DNA of 64,000 nt from Virgibacillus halodenitrificans JCM 12304 (GCF_001310895.1 NZ_BAZS01000008.1:49814-113813); one strand, 5' to 3'; counted from the stretch's first letter, positions 7,604 through 15,884 are shown. The notes: generated by a model from the sequence alone, not told the origin. Program-made: numbers and translations.

Positions 7604-8467
7604 ATGAGAATATGCCAATTTAAAAGTGAAAAAGGAATGACATTAGTAGAGCTGCTGGCAGCACTTGCCCTGTTTGGATTGATCGTTGCATTGTCTTCTG
7701 GTGTCATTGTGCAATTAATGGGTAGTGAACAGAAAACAAGCGCATCCATCTCACTTAAACAAGAAGCAAATGTGGTGATGAGTGATCTGCGCAGTCAATT
7801 TTATACCAAGGATACCAATAAAATATGTTTACCTCCGGATACTCCACTGAAAGTCACTGAAGCACAGATTATCAATGGAGTAGAAAAGCAAATGGACAGC
7901 GATGGCTGTGTTAATAATGTGGATCAACAAGAACCTATAGAGATGAATTTGACCTTTAGTGATACAGCAAACAAACAAGAAATTGAGCTTCAAACCTCCT
8001 GGGCTGGAAGAAAAGAACATGTCTTACTTCTAAGCAGCATAGATAATTGTAAGGACAATGATAACAATGGGTGTGAGGATGATAATGAGGAAGATGACTC
8101 CGATGATTTTGAAAAATTCCCTTGTATTATTAATGGTTCCATTTCTACTAATAAAAAAGTAAAACTAATGAAGGGGCGCTGCCCAGAAGATACCTACATT
8201 ATAACTGGTGCCCTAACAGCTAATAATTCTTTTTCATTACAACATGATGGAGTTATACTAAAAATTGGTGGATCTGCAACCTTCCACCAAGAGGTAGAGA
8301 TCGCTAAAAACACCCAATTAATTGTTGGGGGAGCTGCACAATTTAATCAAAGAATAAAATTAAAAAAAGAAAGCCTGATTGACATTAAAGGCTCTGCAAC
8401 ATTCCAAGAAATAAATTTACACAAAGGTGCTAAAATAATTGTAAATAATAAACCATATGAACCTTAA
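7604..8467 (+). CDS. Prepilin-like protein with C-terminal beta-solenoid repeats
   Basis: The 287-residue protein begins with a class III signal peptide (KSEKG^MTLVELLAALALFG, with Glu5) and a pseudopilin-like domain to about residue 145. An acidic linker follows with a DNDNNG motif that looks like a calcium loop, flanked by Cys residues. The last 100 residues contain repeated rungs of about 20 residues: GGSATFHQEVEIAKNTQLIV, GGAAQFNQRIKLKKESLIDI and KGSATFQEINLHKGAKIIV. They suggest a beta-helix like that of bactofilins. It has a GGAAGTGG site before ATG 7604. It is the only pilus gene on the plus strand, with its own terminator. It may be a tip or adhesive minor pilin. I do not recognise a named family for the whole architecture. 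Confidence 0.8.
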   Translation: MRICQFKSEKGMTLVELLAALALFGLIVALSSGVIVQLMGSEQKTSASISLKQEANVVMSDLRSQFYTKDTNKICLPPDTPLKVTEAQIINGVEKQMDSDGCVNNVDQQEPIEMNLTFSDTANKQEIELQTSWAGRKEHVLLLSSIDNCKDNDNNGCEDDNEEDDSDDFEKFPCIINGSISTNKKVKLMKGRCPEDTYIITGALTANNSFSLQHDGVILKIGGSATFHQEVEIAKNTQLIVGGAAQFNQRIKLKKESLIDIKGSATFQEINLHKGAKIIVNNKPYEP

Positions 8468-8475
8468 AATAAAAC

Positions 8476-8510
8476 AAAGAGCAGGCCCAACCAGCCTGCT
8501 CTTTCTTCTT
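8476..8510. terminator. Bidirectional rho-independent terminator
   Basis: AAAGAGCAGGC and GCCTGCTCTTT form an 11-bp perfect stem around a seven-base loop. T-rich sequence flanks it on the plus side and A-rich sequence on the other. It closes the plus-strand prepilin gene and the convergent ytkL gene, whose stop codon lies inside the plus-side tail. Confidence 0.9.
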
Positions 8511-9189
8511 ACAACTCCATCTCTTCCCCAATCTTCATTACCTTTCCTTCACCAGTTTTTACTTTGCTTGCAAAGTCTTCTGGGTTCTGCTTGATTACAG
8601 GGAAGGTGTCATAATGAACAGGTACTACGGTTTTTGCTTTAATCCAGTCTGTGGCGATTAACGCATCCTCTGGTCCCATTGTGAAATTATCGCCAATTGG
8701 GACAAATGCTAAATCAATATCATTCATGTCACCATACATTTTTAAATCAGTAAATAATGCTGTATCACCCATATGATAAATGGTTTTTCCTTCAATCGTT
8801 AGCAGAATTCCACCAGGCATTCCTGTATAAATAATTGTGTTGTCTTCCTCAGTATAAGAGGAACCGTGAAAAGCTTGCGTGAATTTCACTTTACCAAAAT
8901 CAAATTCGTGTGCACCGCCAATATGCATAGGGTGTGTATTCAATCCTTTAAACCCGAGGTAAACAGCCAATTCATTGGGGGCGACTACTAAAGCATCATT
9001 ACGCTTAGCAATATCAAACGTATCACCAACGTGATCGTTATGCCCATGTGTTAGCAAAATCACATCTGCTTCCACTGTATTTGGGTCCAAGTCACATGCT
9101 TCATTTCCAGAAATAAATGGGTCAATTAAAATTTTATGGGAGTCTGTTTCTACCTTTACTACAGAATGACCATGATAAGATACTTTCAC
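8509..9189 (-). CDS. ytkL: YtkL, UPF0173 metallo-hydrolase
   Basis: This is a metallo-beta-lactamase-fold hydrolase of unknown substrate, 226 residues, the standard length for UPF0173. The metal site HGHNDHVGD is present, with downstream ligands in HMGDTALF and a terminal His in VPVHYDTFP. It starts with GTG at 9189 behind an AGGAGAG site. It belongs to the conserved Bacillaceae core near moaB and ackA. The family is clear but the physiological role is unknown. Confidence 0.9.
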   Translation of the reverse strand: MKVSYHGHSVVKVETDSHKILIDPFISGNEACDLDPNTVEADVILLTHGHNDHVGDTFDIAKRNDALVVAPNELAVYLGFKGLNTHPMHIGGAHEFDFGKVKFTQAFHGSSYTEEDNTIIYTGMPGGILLTIEGKTIYHMGDTALFTDLKMYGDMNDIDLAFVPIGDNFTMGPEDALIATDWIKAKTVVPVHYDTFPVIKQNPEDFASKVKTGEGKVMKIGEEMEL

Positions 9190-9270
9190 ATTATCTCTCC
9201 TTTTTCATTTACTCTACTCTATCGTTTCGACAGAGACTCCACTAATACCTTTACCCTTTTTTAATTGTTT

Positions 9271-10830
9271 TTAATAGTTTTTCCAAGCTTTTTCATAAAT
9301 TTGTATTAAGTGTGGATCAATTAATGTATTTGGTTTTAAGGTAAGGTATTTCCCATTTTTCCCTTCTATTTTTCCGTCTTCATCCTTACCAAAAACCGCA
9401 AGACTAGGAATCAGCTCAGGCTTTAGATATCTTGTTGGAACATTTATTTTTAGCTCACCCAAGTCTATTTCTTTTCTGCTCGCCATTACAAAGCCCCAAT
9501 TTCCGAAACTGGGTACATCAATATGCAGATTTTCTGTATTTAAACCTGTAGAAGAAATGGTTTCCGAGATCGTCCAGTATACCTCTGTTGCAAAAACCGG
9601 ACTTGTTGCCTGAACCATCATGGTCCCTTCTGGTGATAAATGATTTCGAACAAGCGAATAAAATTCTTTCGTATAAAGCTTATTTAAACTTTCATTATTA
9701 GGATCAGGTAAATCAACGAGAATCACATCATAAAATGATTCTGTTTTTTCAAGAAACTGAAAGGCATCTTTATTTTTTACGTGTACCTTTTTATTTTTTA
9801 ATGATCCGTCGTTTAATTCCAGTAAGTATTTATTTGTGTTGGCCAGATCTATGACTGCCGGATCAAGATCAACAAGTGTAACATTCTCCACCGTATCATA
9901 CTTCAAAACTTCCTTCGCAGCCACACCATCCCCACCGCCTAAAATGAGGACATTTTTAGGTTCTGGTACAGATGACATGGCCGGGTGTACCAACACTTCA
10001 TGATAGCGATGCTCATCTGTCGAACTTAACTGTAACGAACCATCTAAATACAGCCGAACATCTTCTTCATCACGGGTCAAAATAATCTTCTGGTAACTAC
10101 TTTCTTCTATGTGAAGAATGGGATCTTTATAAAGCTTTTGTTCAAATGTAAAGGCGAGTTCCTCACCGAAGAAGAGGCCGATTACCAAAAGTAATGCAAT
10201 ACCAGTTCCAACAATTACATGTACACTAAAGTATTTAATTTCTTTTCGAAACAGCCAGAGGACAACCAATGCTACCGTTACATTAATACAGCCTACCAAA
10301 AAGGCAGATTTAACCATACCAAATTGCGGACGCAGCAAGAACACAAATAATAATCCGCCAATTAATCCACCTGCATAATCAGAAAATAGCACTCTTGCGG
10401 TACTCTTATTTAACGTAACACCAATCTCATTTGCCTTACGTATTAAAATAGGCAGCTCAAAACCTGTTAGTGCACCGATTACTAATGTTATAAGATATAA
10501 ATAGAAGGCATCCGTTCCTTCCGGAGCAAAGGCAGTTATCCCAAACATGGTAAAACTGGAAAAGCCGCCAATAACTGCTACACCAAATTCAACATAGACA
10601 AAAGCGATAATCAGATGTTTCATTACTTTCTCACTTAAACTGGCTCCAATTCCCATCCCAGTTAAAAATAGAGAGATAATAAGTGTATACTGTTTTACTC
10701 CATCCCCTAGTATGTACGAACCAAGTGCCCCGAAAAGCACTTCGAAAATAATACCACAAATGGATACAATTCCCGAAGCCCAGTAAATGATGTTACTATT
10801 TCTTTCTGCTAAATTTTTCACTATTATCAC
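9271..10830 (-). CDS. Membrane-anchored spermidine synthase-like protein
   Basis: The 519-residue protein has two parts. Residues 1 to about 225 carry about seven membrane helices of the kind found fused to polyamine aminopropyltransferases. The C-terminal part is a SpeE-like Rossmann domain with the nucleotide loop VLILGGGDGVAAKEVL, the acidic residue after beta 2 (TLVDLDPAVIDLA) and VILVDLPDPNNESLNKLY in place of the usual DSTDP active-site loop. No speD is nearby, so spermidine is not certain to be the product. It is the last gene of the operon with DUF350, DUF4247, PspA and DUF4178, 93 bp behind DUF350. It begins with GTG. In comparable enterobacterial operons a glutathionylspermidine-synthase-like gene fills this slot. 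Confidence 0.85.
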   Translation of the reverse strand: MIIVKNLAERNSNIIYWASGIVSICGIIFEVLFGALGSYILGDGVKQYTLIISLFLTGMGIGASLSEKVMKHLIIAFVYVEFGVAVIGGFSSFTMFGITAFAPEGTDAFYLYLITLVIGALTGFELPILIRKANEIGVTLNKSTARVLFSDYAGGLIGGLLFVFLLRPQFGMVKSAFLVGCINVTVALVVLWLFRKEIKYFSVHVIVGTGIALLLVIGLFFGEELAFTFEQKLYKDPILHIEESSYQKIILTRDEEDVRLYLDGSLQLSSTDEHRYHEVLVHPAMSSVPEPKNVLILGGGDGVAAKEVLKYDTVENVTLVDLDPAVIDLANTNKYLLELNDGSLKNKKVHVKNKDAFQFLEKTESFYDVILVDLPDPNNESLNKLYTKEFYSLVRNHLSPEGTMMVQATSPVFATEVYWTISETISSTGLNTENLHIDVPSFGNWGFVMASRKEIDLGELKINVPTRYLKPELIPSLAVFGKDEDGKIEGKNGKYLTLKPNTLIDPHLIQIYEKAWKNY

Positions 10831-10857
10831 TCCAAATTTCAGTTCAGAAACAAAAGG

Positions 10858-10888
10858 TGGCTTCTCGCCAATTAGATGACGGAAGCCA
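10858..10888 (-). terminator. Intra-operon hairpin between DUF350 and spermidine-synthase-like genes
   Basis: TGGCTTC and GAAGCCA pair perfectly and an inner CGTC/GGCG extends the stem. On the minus strand CCTTTTGTTTC follows. It looks like a weak terminator or attenuator that would lower expression of the last operon gene. Confidence 0.5.
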
Positions 10889-10923
10889 GTTATAATTCAC
10901 TATTATTAAAAGCACTGGTGAAA

Positions 10924-11319
10924 TTATGTAATAGAAGCTCCAATCACAAGTGCTAGACCAATTGATACACCGACTGAAATAAGCCCTACTGCTTTGTTGT
11001 TTTTCAATAATTCATCCTGCACTGAGAAGCTCTTTGTAAAAAGATCAAAAAGACCATAAGCAACCATTTGCAGAATAACCCCTACAACTCCCCATATAAT
11101 CGTTTCATAAATAACAGAACTATTATATATTGCAAAGGCTAATACAATGCAAATACCGATTATTTTTCCAAGGATAGATAAAGCCACTGCTTCATTTCCA
11201 TTCTTTACTTCTTCCATGTCCTTATATTTTCTGGTCATGTTTTCAAATATAATTAATCCAATAATAACTATTACAATTGATATTACAAAATATAAAAGTG
11301 TTGCAATAAATGGTTCCAT
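10924..11319 (-). CDS. DUF350 membrane protein
   Basis: This is a 131-residue integral membrane protein with four predicted helices in two similar halves, as in DUF350 proteins such as YjfL. The first half carries the segment FENMTRKYKDMEEVKNGNEA between helices 1 and 2. The second carries FDLFTKSFSVQDELLKNNKA at the equivalent place, so the internal duplication is visible. It is 15 bp behind the DUF4247 lipoprotein gene, with a strong AGGAGGG site. Members of this family are regularly found with PspA-like genes, and a membrane-stress role is inferred from that context. Confidence 0.88.
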   Translation of the reverse strand: MEPFIATLLYFVISIVIVIIGLIIFENMTRKYKDMEEVKNGNEAVALSILGKIIGICIVLAFAIYNSSVIYETIIWGVVGVILQMVAYGLFDLFTKSFSVQDELLKNNKAVGLISVGVSIGLALVIGASIT

Positions 11320-11334
11320 TCCATTTCCCTCCTT

Positions 11335-11970
11335 TTATTTTCCTGAACCAGGCCCGCCTCCGCGATAACTGGTATTTCCTCGTTTTGGTGCACCATATGC
11401 TCCTCCACTATATCCACCGTAGCAACCACCATTTTGACATTCTCTGGCACGTCTGTCACTCCAATTGTTTCCTAGCATACTGTCAAGCAGCCGATAGGTG
11501 AAATACGTACTTAGAAAACTAGGTGAGTAATTATTACGCACAAATTCTTTGCTTGCCACTTCTATTACCATTACACTACTGTCGTCTTCACTTTGTTTAA
11601 CTGTAACAAAATCGTCTTCGTAAACCATAATTTGTTGTTGATCCTTCTCTTCGCTAATCTCTCTAGGCTCTATTACGGAAGCGAGTAAGGAAACAATTTC
11701 CTCACGGTTAAATCGCTTAGTCGCAAATACTTCCGCATCGTATGTATCACCATTCACTACATCTATTAATGGAAAGTGAGCTTCTATTAAGTCATCAATT
11801 TCATAGCTTTCATCTGCTTTAATAGAGGATATAAGCTCATTTTTTTCCGGTTCATCTGGAAGCTCTTCAGAAGTGATGCTTATTTCTTCGTTCATGCCTC
11901 TGTCTGAACATGCAGTGAGCAATAGGATCAAGAGAGAGAAAAATCCTAACAACAGCCATCTTTTATTCAA
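11335..11970 (-). CDS. DUF4247 family lipoprotein
   Basis: The 211-residue protein has a lipoprotein signal peptide with lipobox LLTAC (Cys21), so it should be anchored to the outer face of the membrane. The middle is acidic and soluble. The last 40 residues are glycine-rich and contain a Cys pair (RARECQNGGCYGG). It starts with TTG at 11970 behind AAGGGGG. It sits between pspA and the DUF350 gene. The function of DUF4247 is unknown. Its constant association with DUF350, DUF4178 and PspA suggests an extracytoplasmic sensor or partner. Confidence 0.85.
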   Translation of the reverse strand: MNKRWLLLGFFSLLILLLTACSDRGMNEEISITSEELPDEPEKNELISSIKADESYEIDDLIEAHFPLIDVVNGDTYDAEVFATKRFNREEIVSLLASVIEPREISEEKDQQQIMVYEDDFVTVKQSEDDSSVMVIEVASKEFVRNNYSPSFLSTYFTYRLLDSMLGNNWSDRRARECQNGGCYGGYSGGAYGAPKRGNTSYRGGGPGSGK

Positions 11971-12005
11971 TTTATTTCCCCCTTCCCACCATGAAAATAA
12001 GGAAT

Positions 12006-12029
12006 AGGAGCAGCTAAGGAACTGCTCCT
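12006..12029 (-). terminator. Hairpin between pspA and DUF4247 genes
   Basis: AGGAGCAG and CTGCTCCT form an eight-bp perfect stem. The downstream minus-strand sequence ATTCCTTATTTTC is only moderately U-rich. It is probably a partial terminator that sets pspA mRNA above the downstream genes. Confidence 0.55.
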
Positions 12030-12039
12030 GAACAAGTAA

Positions 12040-12708
12040 TTATTCTTTCCCCATTTTCTTTTTTAATGCTGCAAGTTCATCGTCGACATTATCATTATTC
12101 AATTCTTCAAACTCATCATCCAATGAACGGCTGGATTGAGACATATCTTCACTCGTTTCTGCTTCTGCCTCATATTGCATTACTTTTTCTTCCATTCGTT
12201 CAAAACCACGTTTGGAATCGTCACTACCAATTGAAGACATGGTGCGATTCATTTTTGTGCGAGTTCTTGCTGATTCAGCACGTGCTTTTAAGGAATCCTT
12301 CTTCAATTTCATTTCTTGGTATTCCTTTTTCATTTCTTCCAATTTATTACGAAGTGTGTCAGCATCCTGTTTCGCACGTTCCCATGATTCATATAAACTG
12401 TTGGCATTAGATTCATGTTCATTTTTATCTTGAAGTGCACGTCTTGCCAAATCTTCATTACCAGCTTCAATTGCTTGTTCTGCTTGTTTCTGTCTCTTTT
12501 CTACAAGAGCTTTCGCATCATTGGCTTTACGTTTCAACATTTTTTCGTTTGCAATTTGCTTGGCTACAGCAGCTTCTGCCTCGCGAATATCCTCGGACAT
12601 ATCTCGCATAAACTGATCGAGCATTTTAACGGGATCTTCCGCTTTATCCAACATAGCATTTAACTCTGAACTGACAACTGTTTTCATACGACCAAAAAAT
12701 TTAAACAT
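12040..12708 (-). CDS. pspA: PspA/IM30 family membrane-stress protein
   Basis: The 222-residue protein is almost entirely predicted coiled coil, as in PspA, LiaH and Vipp1. These proteins oligomerise on damaged membranes and limit proton leak. The N-terminal amphipathic helix (MFKFFGRMKTVVSSEL) and the conserved DPVKMLDQFMRDM segment are present, followed by long Lys/Glu/Arg-rich helices. A GGAGG site precedes the ATG. The gene is 12 bp behind the DUF4178 gene and shares its sigma-W-like promoter, as for the B. subtilis pspA (ydjF) operon, which belongs to the SigW regulon. Confidence 0.93.
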   Translation of the reverse strand: MFKFFGRMKTVVSSELNAMLDKAEDPVKMLDQFMRDMSEDIREAEAAVAKQIANEKMLKRKANDAKALVEKRQKQAEQAIEAGNEDLARRALQDKNEHESNANSLYESWERAKQDADTLRNKLEEMKKEYQEMKLKKDSLKARAESARTRTKMNRTMSSIGSDDSKRGFERMEEKVMQYEAEAETSEDMSQSSRSLDDEFEELNNDNVDDELAALKKKMGKE

Positions 12709-12720
12709 AATCTATTCCTC

Positions 12721-13230
12721 CTATATAGTTCCTGCTAATATTTTTAATTCAAATTCTTCAATAGGATAACCATAACTTGCTTCTGTTTCAGTTCCCCATG
12801 TTTCAAAGCTTAAAAAATGTTCCTCTTCGGAATCACTGTAGTCAGCGTAATGGGTCTGTGTACCATTGATATTTGCGCTTCTTCCTTCACCAACTACATT
12901 TGCTTTACCTGATTCTTCCAGATAATATTTTCTGTTTTCATACGATATTTCTTTTGGATAAGGGATAGAAACAGGTAGTTGAATCTTCTTGTAAATACCT
13001 AATTCCAGTTCGTCATCCATTTCCGCGGATAACCATATTGTATTGTTTCCCTCTAATAATTGATAACCTAGCCACTCATAACCACCATCACGGTACGTGA
13101 TCTTACCTACTACTTCATAATCGACTAAGTCATAAGTAACAATATCTCCAACTTGTATTGTTAATGCAGTTCTCTCCTTCAACTCAGGTTTATCTTTCTT
13201 ACTACTAAAAAGCTTGGAAAAGAATCCCAT
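12721..13230 (-). CDS. DUF4178 domain protein
   Basis: This is a soluble protein of 169 residues, starting at the ATG at 13230, which has GAGGTG at proper spacing. The GTG six bases earlier is too close to that site. A basic leader (FFSKLFSSKKDK) is followed by one DUF4178 domain made mostly of beta strands, with the typical GDIVTYDLVDYEVVGKITY and EWLGYQLLEG segments. It is the first gene of the PspA operon. Its biochemical role is unknown. It may be the counterpart of DUF2491 (YjfK) in enterobacterial operons of similar make-up. Confidence 0.85.
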   Translation of the reverse strand: MGFFSKLFSSKKDKPELKERTALTIQVGDIVTYDLVDYEVVGKITYRDGGYEWLGYQLLEGNNTIWLSAEMDDELELGIYKKIQLPVSIPYPKEISYENRKYYLEESGKANVVGEGRSANINGTQTHYADYSDSEEEHFLSFETWGTETEASYGYPIEEFELKILAGTI

Positions 13231-13273
13231 AGCCACACCTCACAATTGTTCATGAACTCTGTTCCCTATCTAG

Positions 13274-13300
13274 TACGAGTAACCCCCGACTTAGGTTTCA
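13274..13300 (-). promoter_or_regulatory. Sigma-W-type ECF promoter of the PspA operon
   Basis: On the minus strand TGAAAC (13300-13295) and CGTA (13277-13274) are separated by 17 bases. This fits the SigW consensus, and the element lies about 45 bp upstream of the first operon start codon. B. subtilis pspA is under SigW, so the assignment agrees with known biology. Confidence 0.78.
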
Positions 13301-13364
13301 AAAAACATAACAAAAATTATTTTTTTACAAACCTATTATAACGTAGTTTATTTCTATGTAAAAA

Positions 13365-13390
13365 GAAGAAGAGCTAGAATGCTCTTCTTC
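13365..13390 (-). terminator. Terminator of the small gene at 13404-13568
   Basis: GAAGAAGAGC and GCTCTTCTTC form a 10-bp perfect stem with loop ATTCTA on the minus strand, followed by TTTTTAC. It separates this small gene from the PspA operon promoter. Confidence 0.85.
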
Positions 13391-13403
13391 AATGGAATAA
13401 TAT

Positions 13404-13568
13404 TTATTTTTTTTGGTTATTAAAAGTGTGAATAGCTTTGTTATTATGAAGTTGATCTTCGATAACACCACTCTGATAGCTTTCATTTAATTGGTTCTGA
13501 ACTGCAGCTACTCCAGTTTCATCCTCAAACATTCGTTCAGGAGTATGCCTTTTCTCCTTTTTAGCCAT
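13404..13568 (-). CDS. Small conserved-type protein (DUF4025/YozQ-like, tentative)
   Basis: This is a 54-residue hydrophilic protein (MAKKEKRHTPERMFEDETG...) with a near-perfect GGAGGTGATCGC ribosome binding site before ATG 13568 and its own terminator, so it is very likely expressed. The central stretch GVAAVQNQLNESYQSGVIED recalls small Bacillus proteins of the DUF4025/YozQ type, which have a Gly-rich start followed by a helix ending in SGxID. That resemblance is from memory and weak. It has no cysteine and no membrane segment. The function is unknown. Confidence 0.7.
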   Translation of the reverse strand: MAKKEKRHTPERMFEDETGVAAVQNQLNESYQSGVIEDQLHNNKAIHTFNNQKK

Positions 13569-13647
13569 GCGATCACCTCCATGATTAGTTTACCCATAAA
13601 AAAGAAAGAAATAGTAACTTATATTTACCATTTATGCGCAAAATAGA

Positions 13648-13676
13648 TTGTTCCTTTAATTAGAAGGGTATATAAT
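13648..13676 (+). promoter_or_regulatory. Promoter of the universal stress protein gene
   Basis: TTGTTC (13648-13653) and TATAAT (13671-13676) are 17 bases apart, a good sigma-A promoter 23 bp ahead of the start codon. The overlapping GGGTAT could in principle serve SigB, but no matching GTTT element is at the right distance. Confidence 0.7.
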
Positions 13677-13698
13677 TATAGTGAAGGGGGAGATAAAC

Positions 13699-14127
13699 AT
13701 GGAATATAAGCATATTGTAGTAGCCGTGGATGGTTCTGAAGCATCCGAAAAAGCATTCAAGAAATCATTGGACATTGTTAAACGTAATAATGCTAGACTT
13801 ATTCTCGCACATGTTGTAGATTCCCGAACCTTTGCGACTGCTGAAGCATATGATCGCACACTAGCTGAGCGTGCCGAAGAGTATGCGAAGGACTTATTGG
13901 ATAATTATGTGGAACATGCGAAGGCTGCAGGTATTAAAAATCTTGTTCGCTGTGTGGAATATGGTTCCCCTAAAGTTAAAATAGCAAAAGAAATTGCTCA
14001 AGATTTTGAAGCAGATCTAATCATTTGCGGTGCAACAGGAATGAGTGCAGTTGAACGCTTCTTAATTGGTAGTGTTTCCGAAAGCATTACACGCTATGCA
14101 AATTGTGATGTCTTAGTAATTCGATAA
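13699..14127 (+). CDS. Universal stress protein (UspA family)
   Basis: The 142-residue protein starts at ATG 13699 behind AAGGGGGAG. It has one UspA domain. The N-terminal strand HIVVAVDGSEASEKA and the nucleotide loop GATGMSAVERFLIGSVSE fit the G-2x-G-9x-G(S/T) pattern of ATP-binding members. It is monocistronic, with its own promoter and a bidirectional terminator. It is close to ackA and moaB, as in other Bacillaceae. No specific substrate or condition can be given. Confidence 0.92.
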   Translation: MEYKHIVVAVDGSEASEKAFKKSLDIVKRNNARLILAHVVDSRTFATAEAYDRTLAERAEEYAKDLLDNYVEHAKAAGIKNLVRCVEYGSPKVKIAKEIAQDFEADLIICGATGMSAVERFLIGSVSESITRYANCDVLVIR

Positions 14128-14129
14128 TA

Positions 14130-14164
14130 AATAAAGGCTAGCGTATGATACGCTAGCCTTTATT
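14130..14164. terminator. Bidirectional terminator, usp / moaB
   Basis: AATAAAGGCTAGCGTA and TACGCTAGCCTTTATT form a 16-bp perfect stem around a three-base loop. The moaB stop codon lies within its right arm. Confidence 0.93.
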
Positions 14165-14672
14165 TATAGTCCTTTTTAATTTCTTGGCTAATATGAGATA
14201 GCTCTGGAATAATAAGCCTATTCATTGCTAATTTTACTGCTCCAGTTGAACCTGGGGTGGATATAATTGCCGTTTGCCCAAGCACTCCAGCGGCTGCACG
14301 TGATAATATAGCTGCAGATCCAATATCCTCTTTATAGCTTAAGTACCTGAAAAGTTCCCCGAATCCAGGTATATCCTTTTCAAATATTTCTGTTACGGCT
14401 TCTATCGTCACATCTCTGCCTGCAATACCTGTGCCTCCATTTGTCAAAACAACTTCAATATATGGATGCTCACATCCTGCCTTAACTGCTTTTTGAATAA
14501 GCGAATATTCATCTGGAACAATCTCTCTCATTACGACATGATGCCCGGCTTGCTCTAGTAATTCTTTCATTAAATTACCGCTTTTATCTGTATCTATCGT
14601 GCGTGTGTCACTAACTGTGATGATCATACAATTAACAGACTGATTATTTTGCTTATGCTCCGTAACCGACAA
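14160..14672 (-). CDS. moaB: MoaB/MogA family molybdopterin biosynthesis protein
   Basis: The 170-residue protein acts in molybdenum cofactor synthesis, adenylylating molybdopterin. The MPT-binding motif TNGGTGIAGRDVT, the N-terminal TVSDTR segment and the STPGSTGAVKLAM loop are present. It starts with TTG at 14672 behind a strong GGAGGGG site. It is the last gene of a run that begins with ytxK and ackA, 21 bp behind ackA. This is the same neighbour order as in B. subtilis. Confidence 0.93.
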   Translation of the reverse strand: MSVTEHKQNNQSVNCMIITVSDTRTIDTDKSGNLMKELLEQAGHHVVMREIVPDEYSLIQKAVKAGCEHPYIEVVLTNGGTGIAGRDVTIEAVTEIFEKDIPGFGELFRYLSYKEDIGSAAILSRAAAGVLGQTAIISTPGSTGAVKLAMNRLIIPELSHISQEIKKDYK

Positions 14673-14693
14673 GTTATCCCCTCCTTGCTTAAG

Positions 14694-15884
14694 CTACTTA
14701 TTTAGAACTTTTTCCACTGTATCTCTTGCGATCATTACTTCTTCATTCGTAGGAATGATGATGACTTTAACTGGTGAATGTGGGTAATTAATAAATCTTT
14801 CCTGTCCCCTCACCTTGTTTCTTGCAGGGTCCCAATACACACCCATAAATTCAAGTCCGTGAAGTACTTTCTCCCTTACAACATCACTATTTTCCCCTAC
14901 ACCAGCTGTAAATATAATTGCATCAACACCAGACATTTTTGCAGCATATGAACCAAGGTATTTATGGATTCGCCCAGCGAAAACCTCCAATGCTAGTTCT
15001 GCCCGTTCATTATCTCCAGCCTGTTGCTCAATATCCCGCAAATCACTTGAAAATCCGGATAAAGCTAACATTCCACTTTCTTTATTTAATACATGGATAA
15101 CTTCTTCTGCAGTTTTGCCCGTTTTCTCCATAACATACGGAATAAGTGCTGGATCTATGTTCCCTGAACGTGTCCCCATCGTAACTCCTGCCAATGGCGT
15201 AAATCCCATCGATGTATCGATAGATTTTCCTTCTTGAATCGCTGCTATACTAGCTCCGTTTCCTAAGTGACATGAAATAAGACGCAGCTGCTCTACTGGC
15301 ATATTTAATAACTCAGCGGCACGTTGAGAAACGTATTTATGTGAAGTCCCATGGAAACCATATTTACGAATACCGTAATCTTTATAGTATTCGTATGGGA
15401 GACTGTATAAATAAGATGATTCGGGCATTGTCTGATGAAAAGCAGTATCAAATACGGCCACCATTGGAACCTCAGGGAGGACCTCTTTAAACGCTAATAT
15501 GCCTGTCAAATTAGCAGGATTGTGTAATGGGGCAAGCTCAGAAAGCTCTTCAATACTCTGAATAACCTGATCTGTAATAGGTACTGAATCACTAAAACGC
15601 TCTCCTCCATGCACTACACGATGACCTACCGCATCAATTTCATCGAGGCTTTGAATAACTCCTGAACTTGTTAAGGTCTCCAGAACTTGTTTAACAGCGA
15701 TTTCGTGATTTGGTATATCCTGAACTGTTTTTTTCTTATTATCTTCTATTTCTACTGTAAAAATGGAATCCTTTAAGCCAATTCGCTCTGTTAGTCCCTT
15801 TGCAAGTACAATTTCTTCAGGCATTTGAAATAATTGGAATTTTAATGAGGAGCTACCTGCATTAACAGCTAATACATTACTCAT
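14694..15884 (-). CDS. ackA: Acetate kinase
   Basis: AckA transfers phosphate between acetyl phosphate and ADP in overflow metabolism in the cytoplasm. It has 396 residues, the standard length. The N-terminal ASKHA phosphate loop [12 protein letters not shown], the catalytic region [10 protein letters not shown], the [10 protein letters not shown] signature and FTAGVGENS are all present. The start overlaps the end of ytxK by eight bases, which suggests coupling. CcpA regulates ackA in B. subtilis. A cre-like box lies ahead of ytxK, at 16907-16920. Confidence 0.97.
   Translation of the reverse strand: MSNVLAVNAGSSSLKFQLFQMPEEIVLAKGLTERIGLKDSIFTVEIEDNKKKTVQDIPNHEIAVKQVLETLTSSGVIQSLDEIDAVGHRVVHGGERFSDSVPITDQVIQSIEELSELAPLHNPANLTGILAFKEVLPEVPMVAVFDTAFHQTMPESSYLYSLPYEYYKDYGIRKYGFHGTSHKYVSQRAAELLNMPVEQLRLISCHLGNGASIAAIQEGKSIDTSMGFTPLAGVTMGTRSGNIDPALIPYVMEKTGKTAEEVIHVLNKESGMLALSGFSSDLRDIEQQAGDNERAELALEVFAGRIHKYLGSYAAKMSGVDAIIFTAGVGENSDVVREKVLHGLEFMGVYWDPARNKVRGQERFINYPHSPVKVIIIPTNEEVMIARDTVEKVLNK

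Noticed and set aside
13648..13676. SigB promoter for the universal stress protein gene
   Set aside because: GGGTAT is present, but no GTTT-type -35 lies at the right spacing. A sigma-A promoter with a perfect TATAAT explains the region better.
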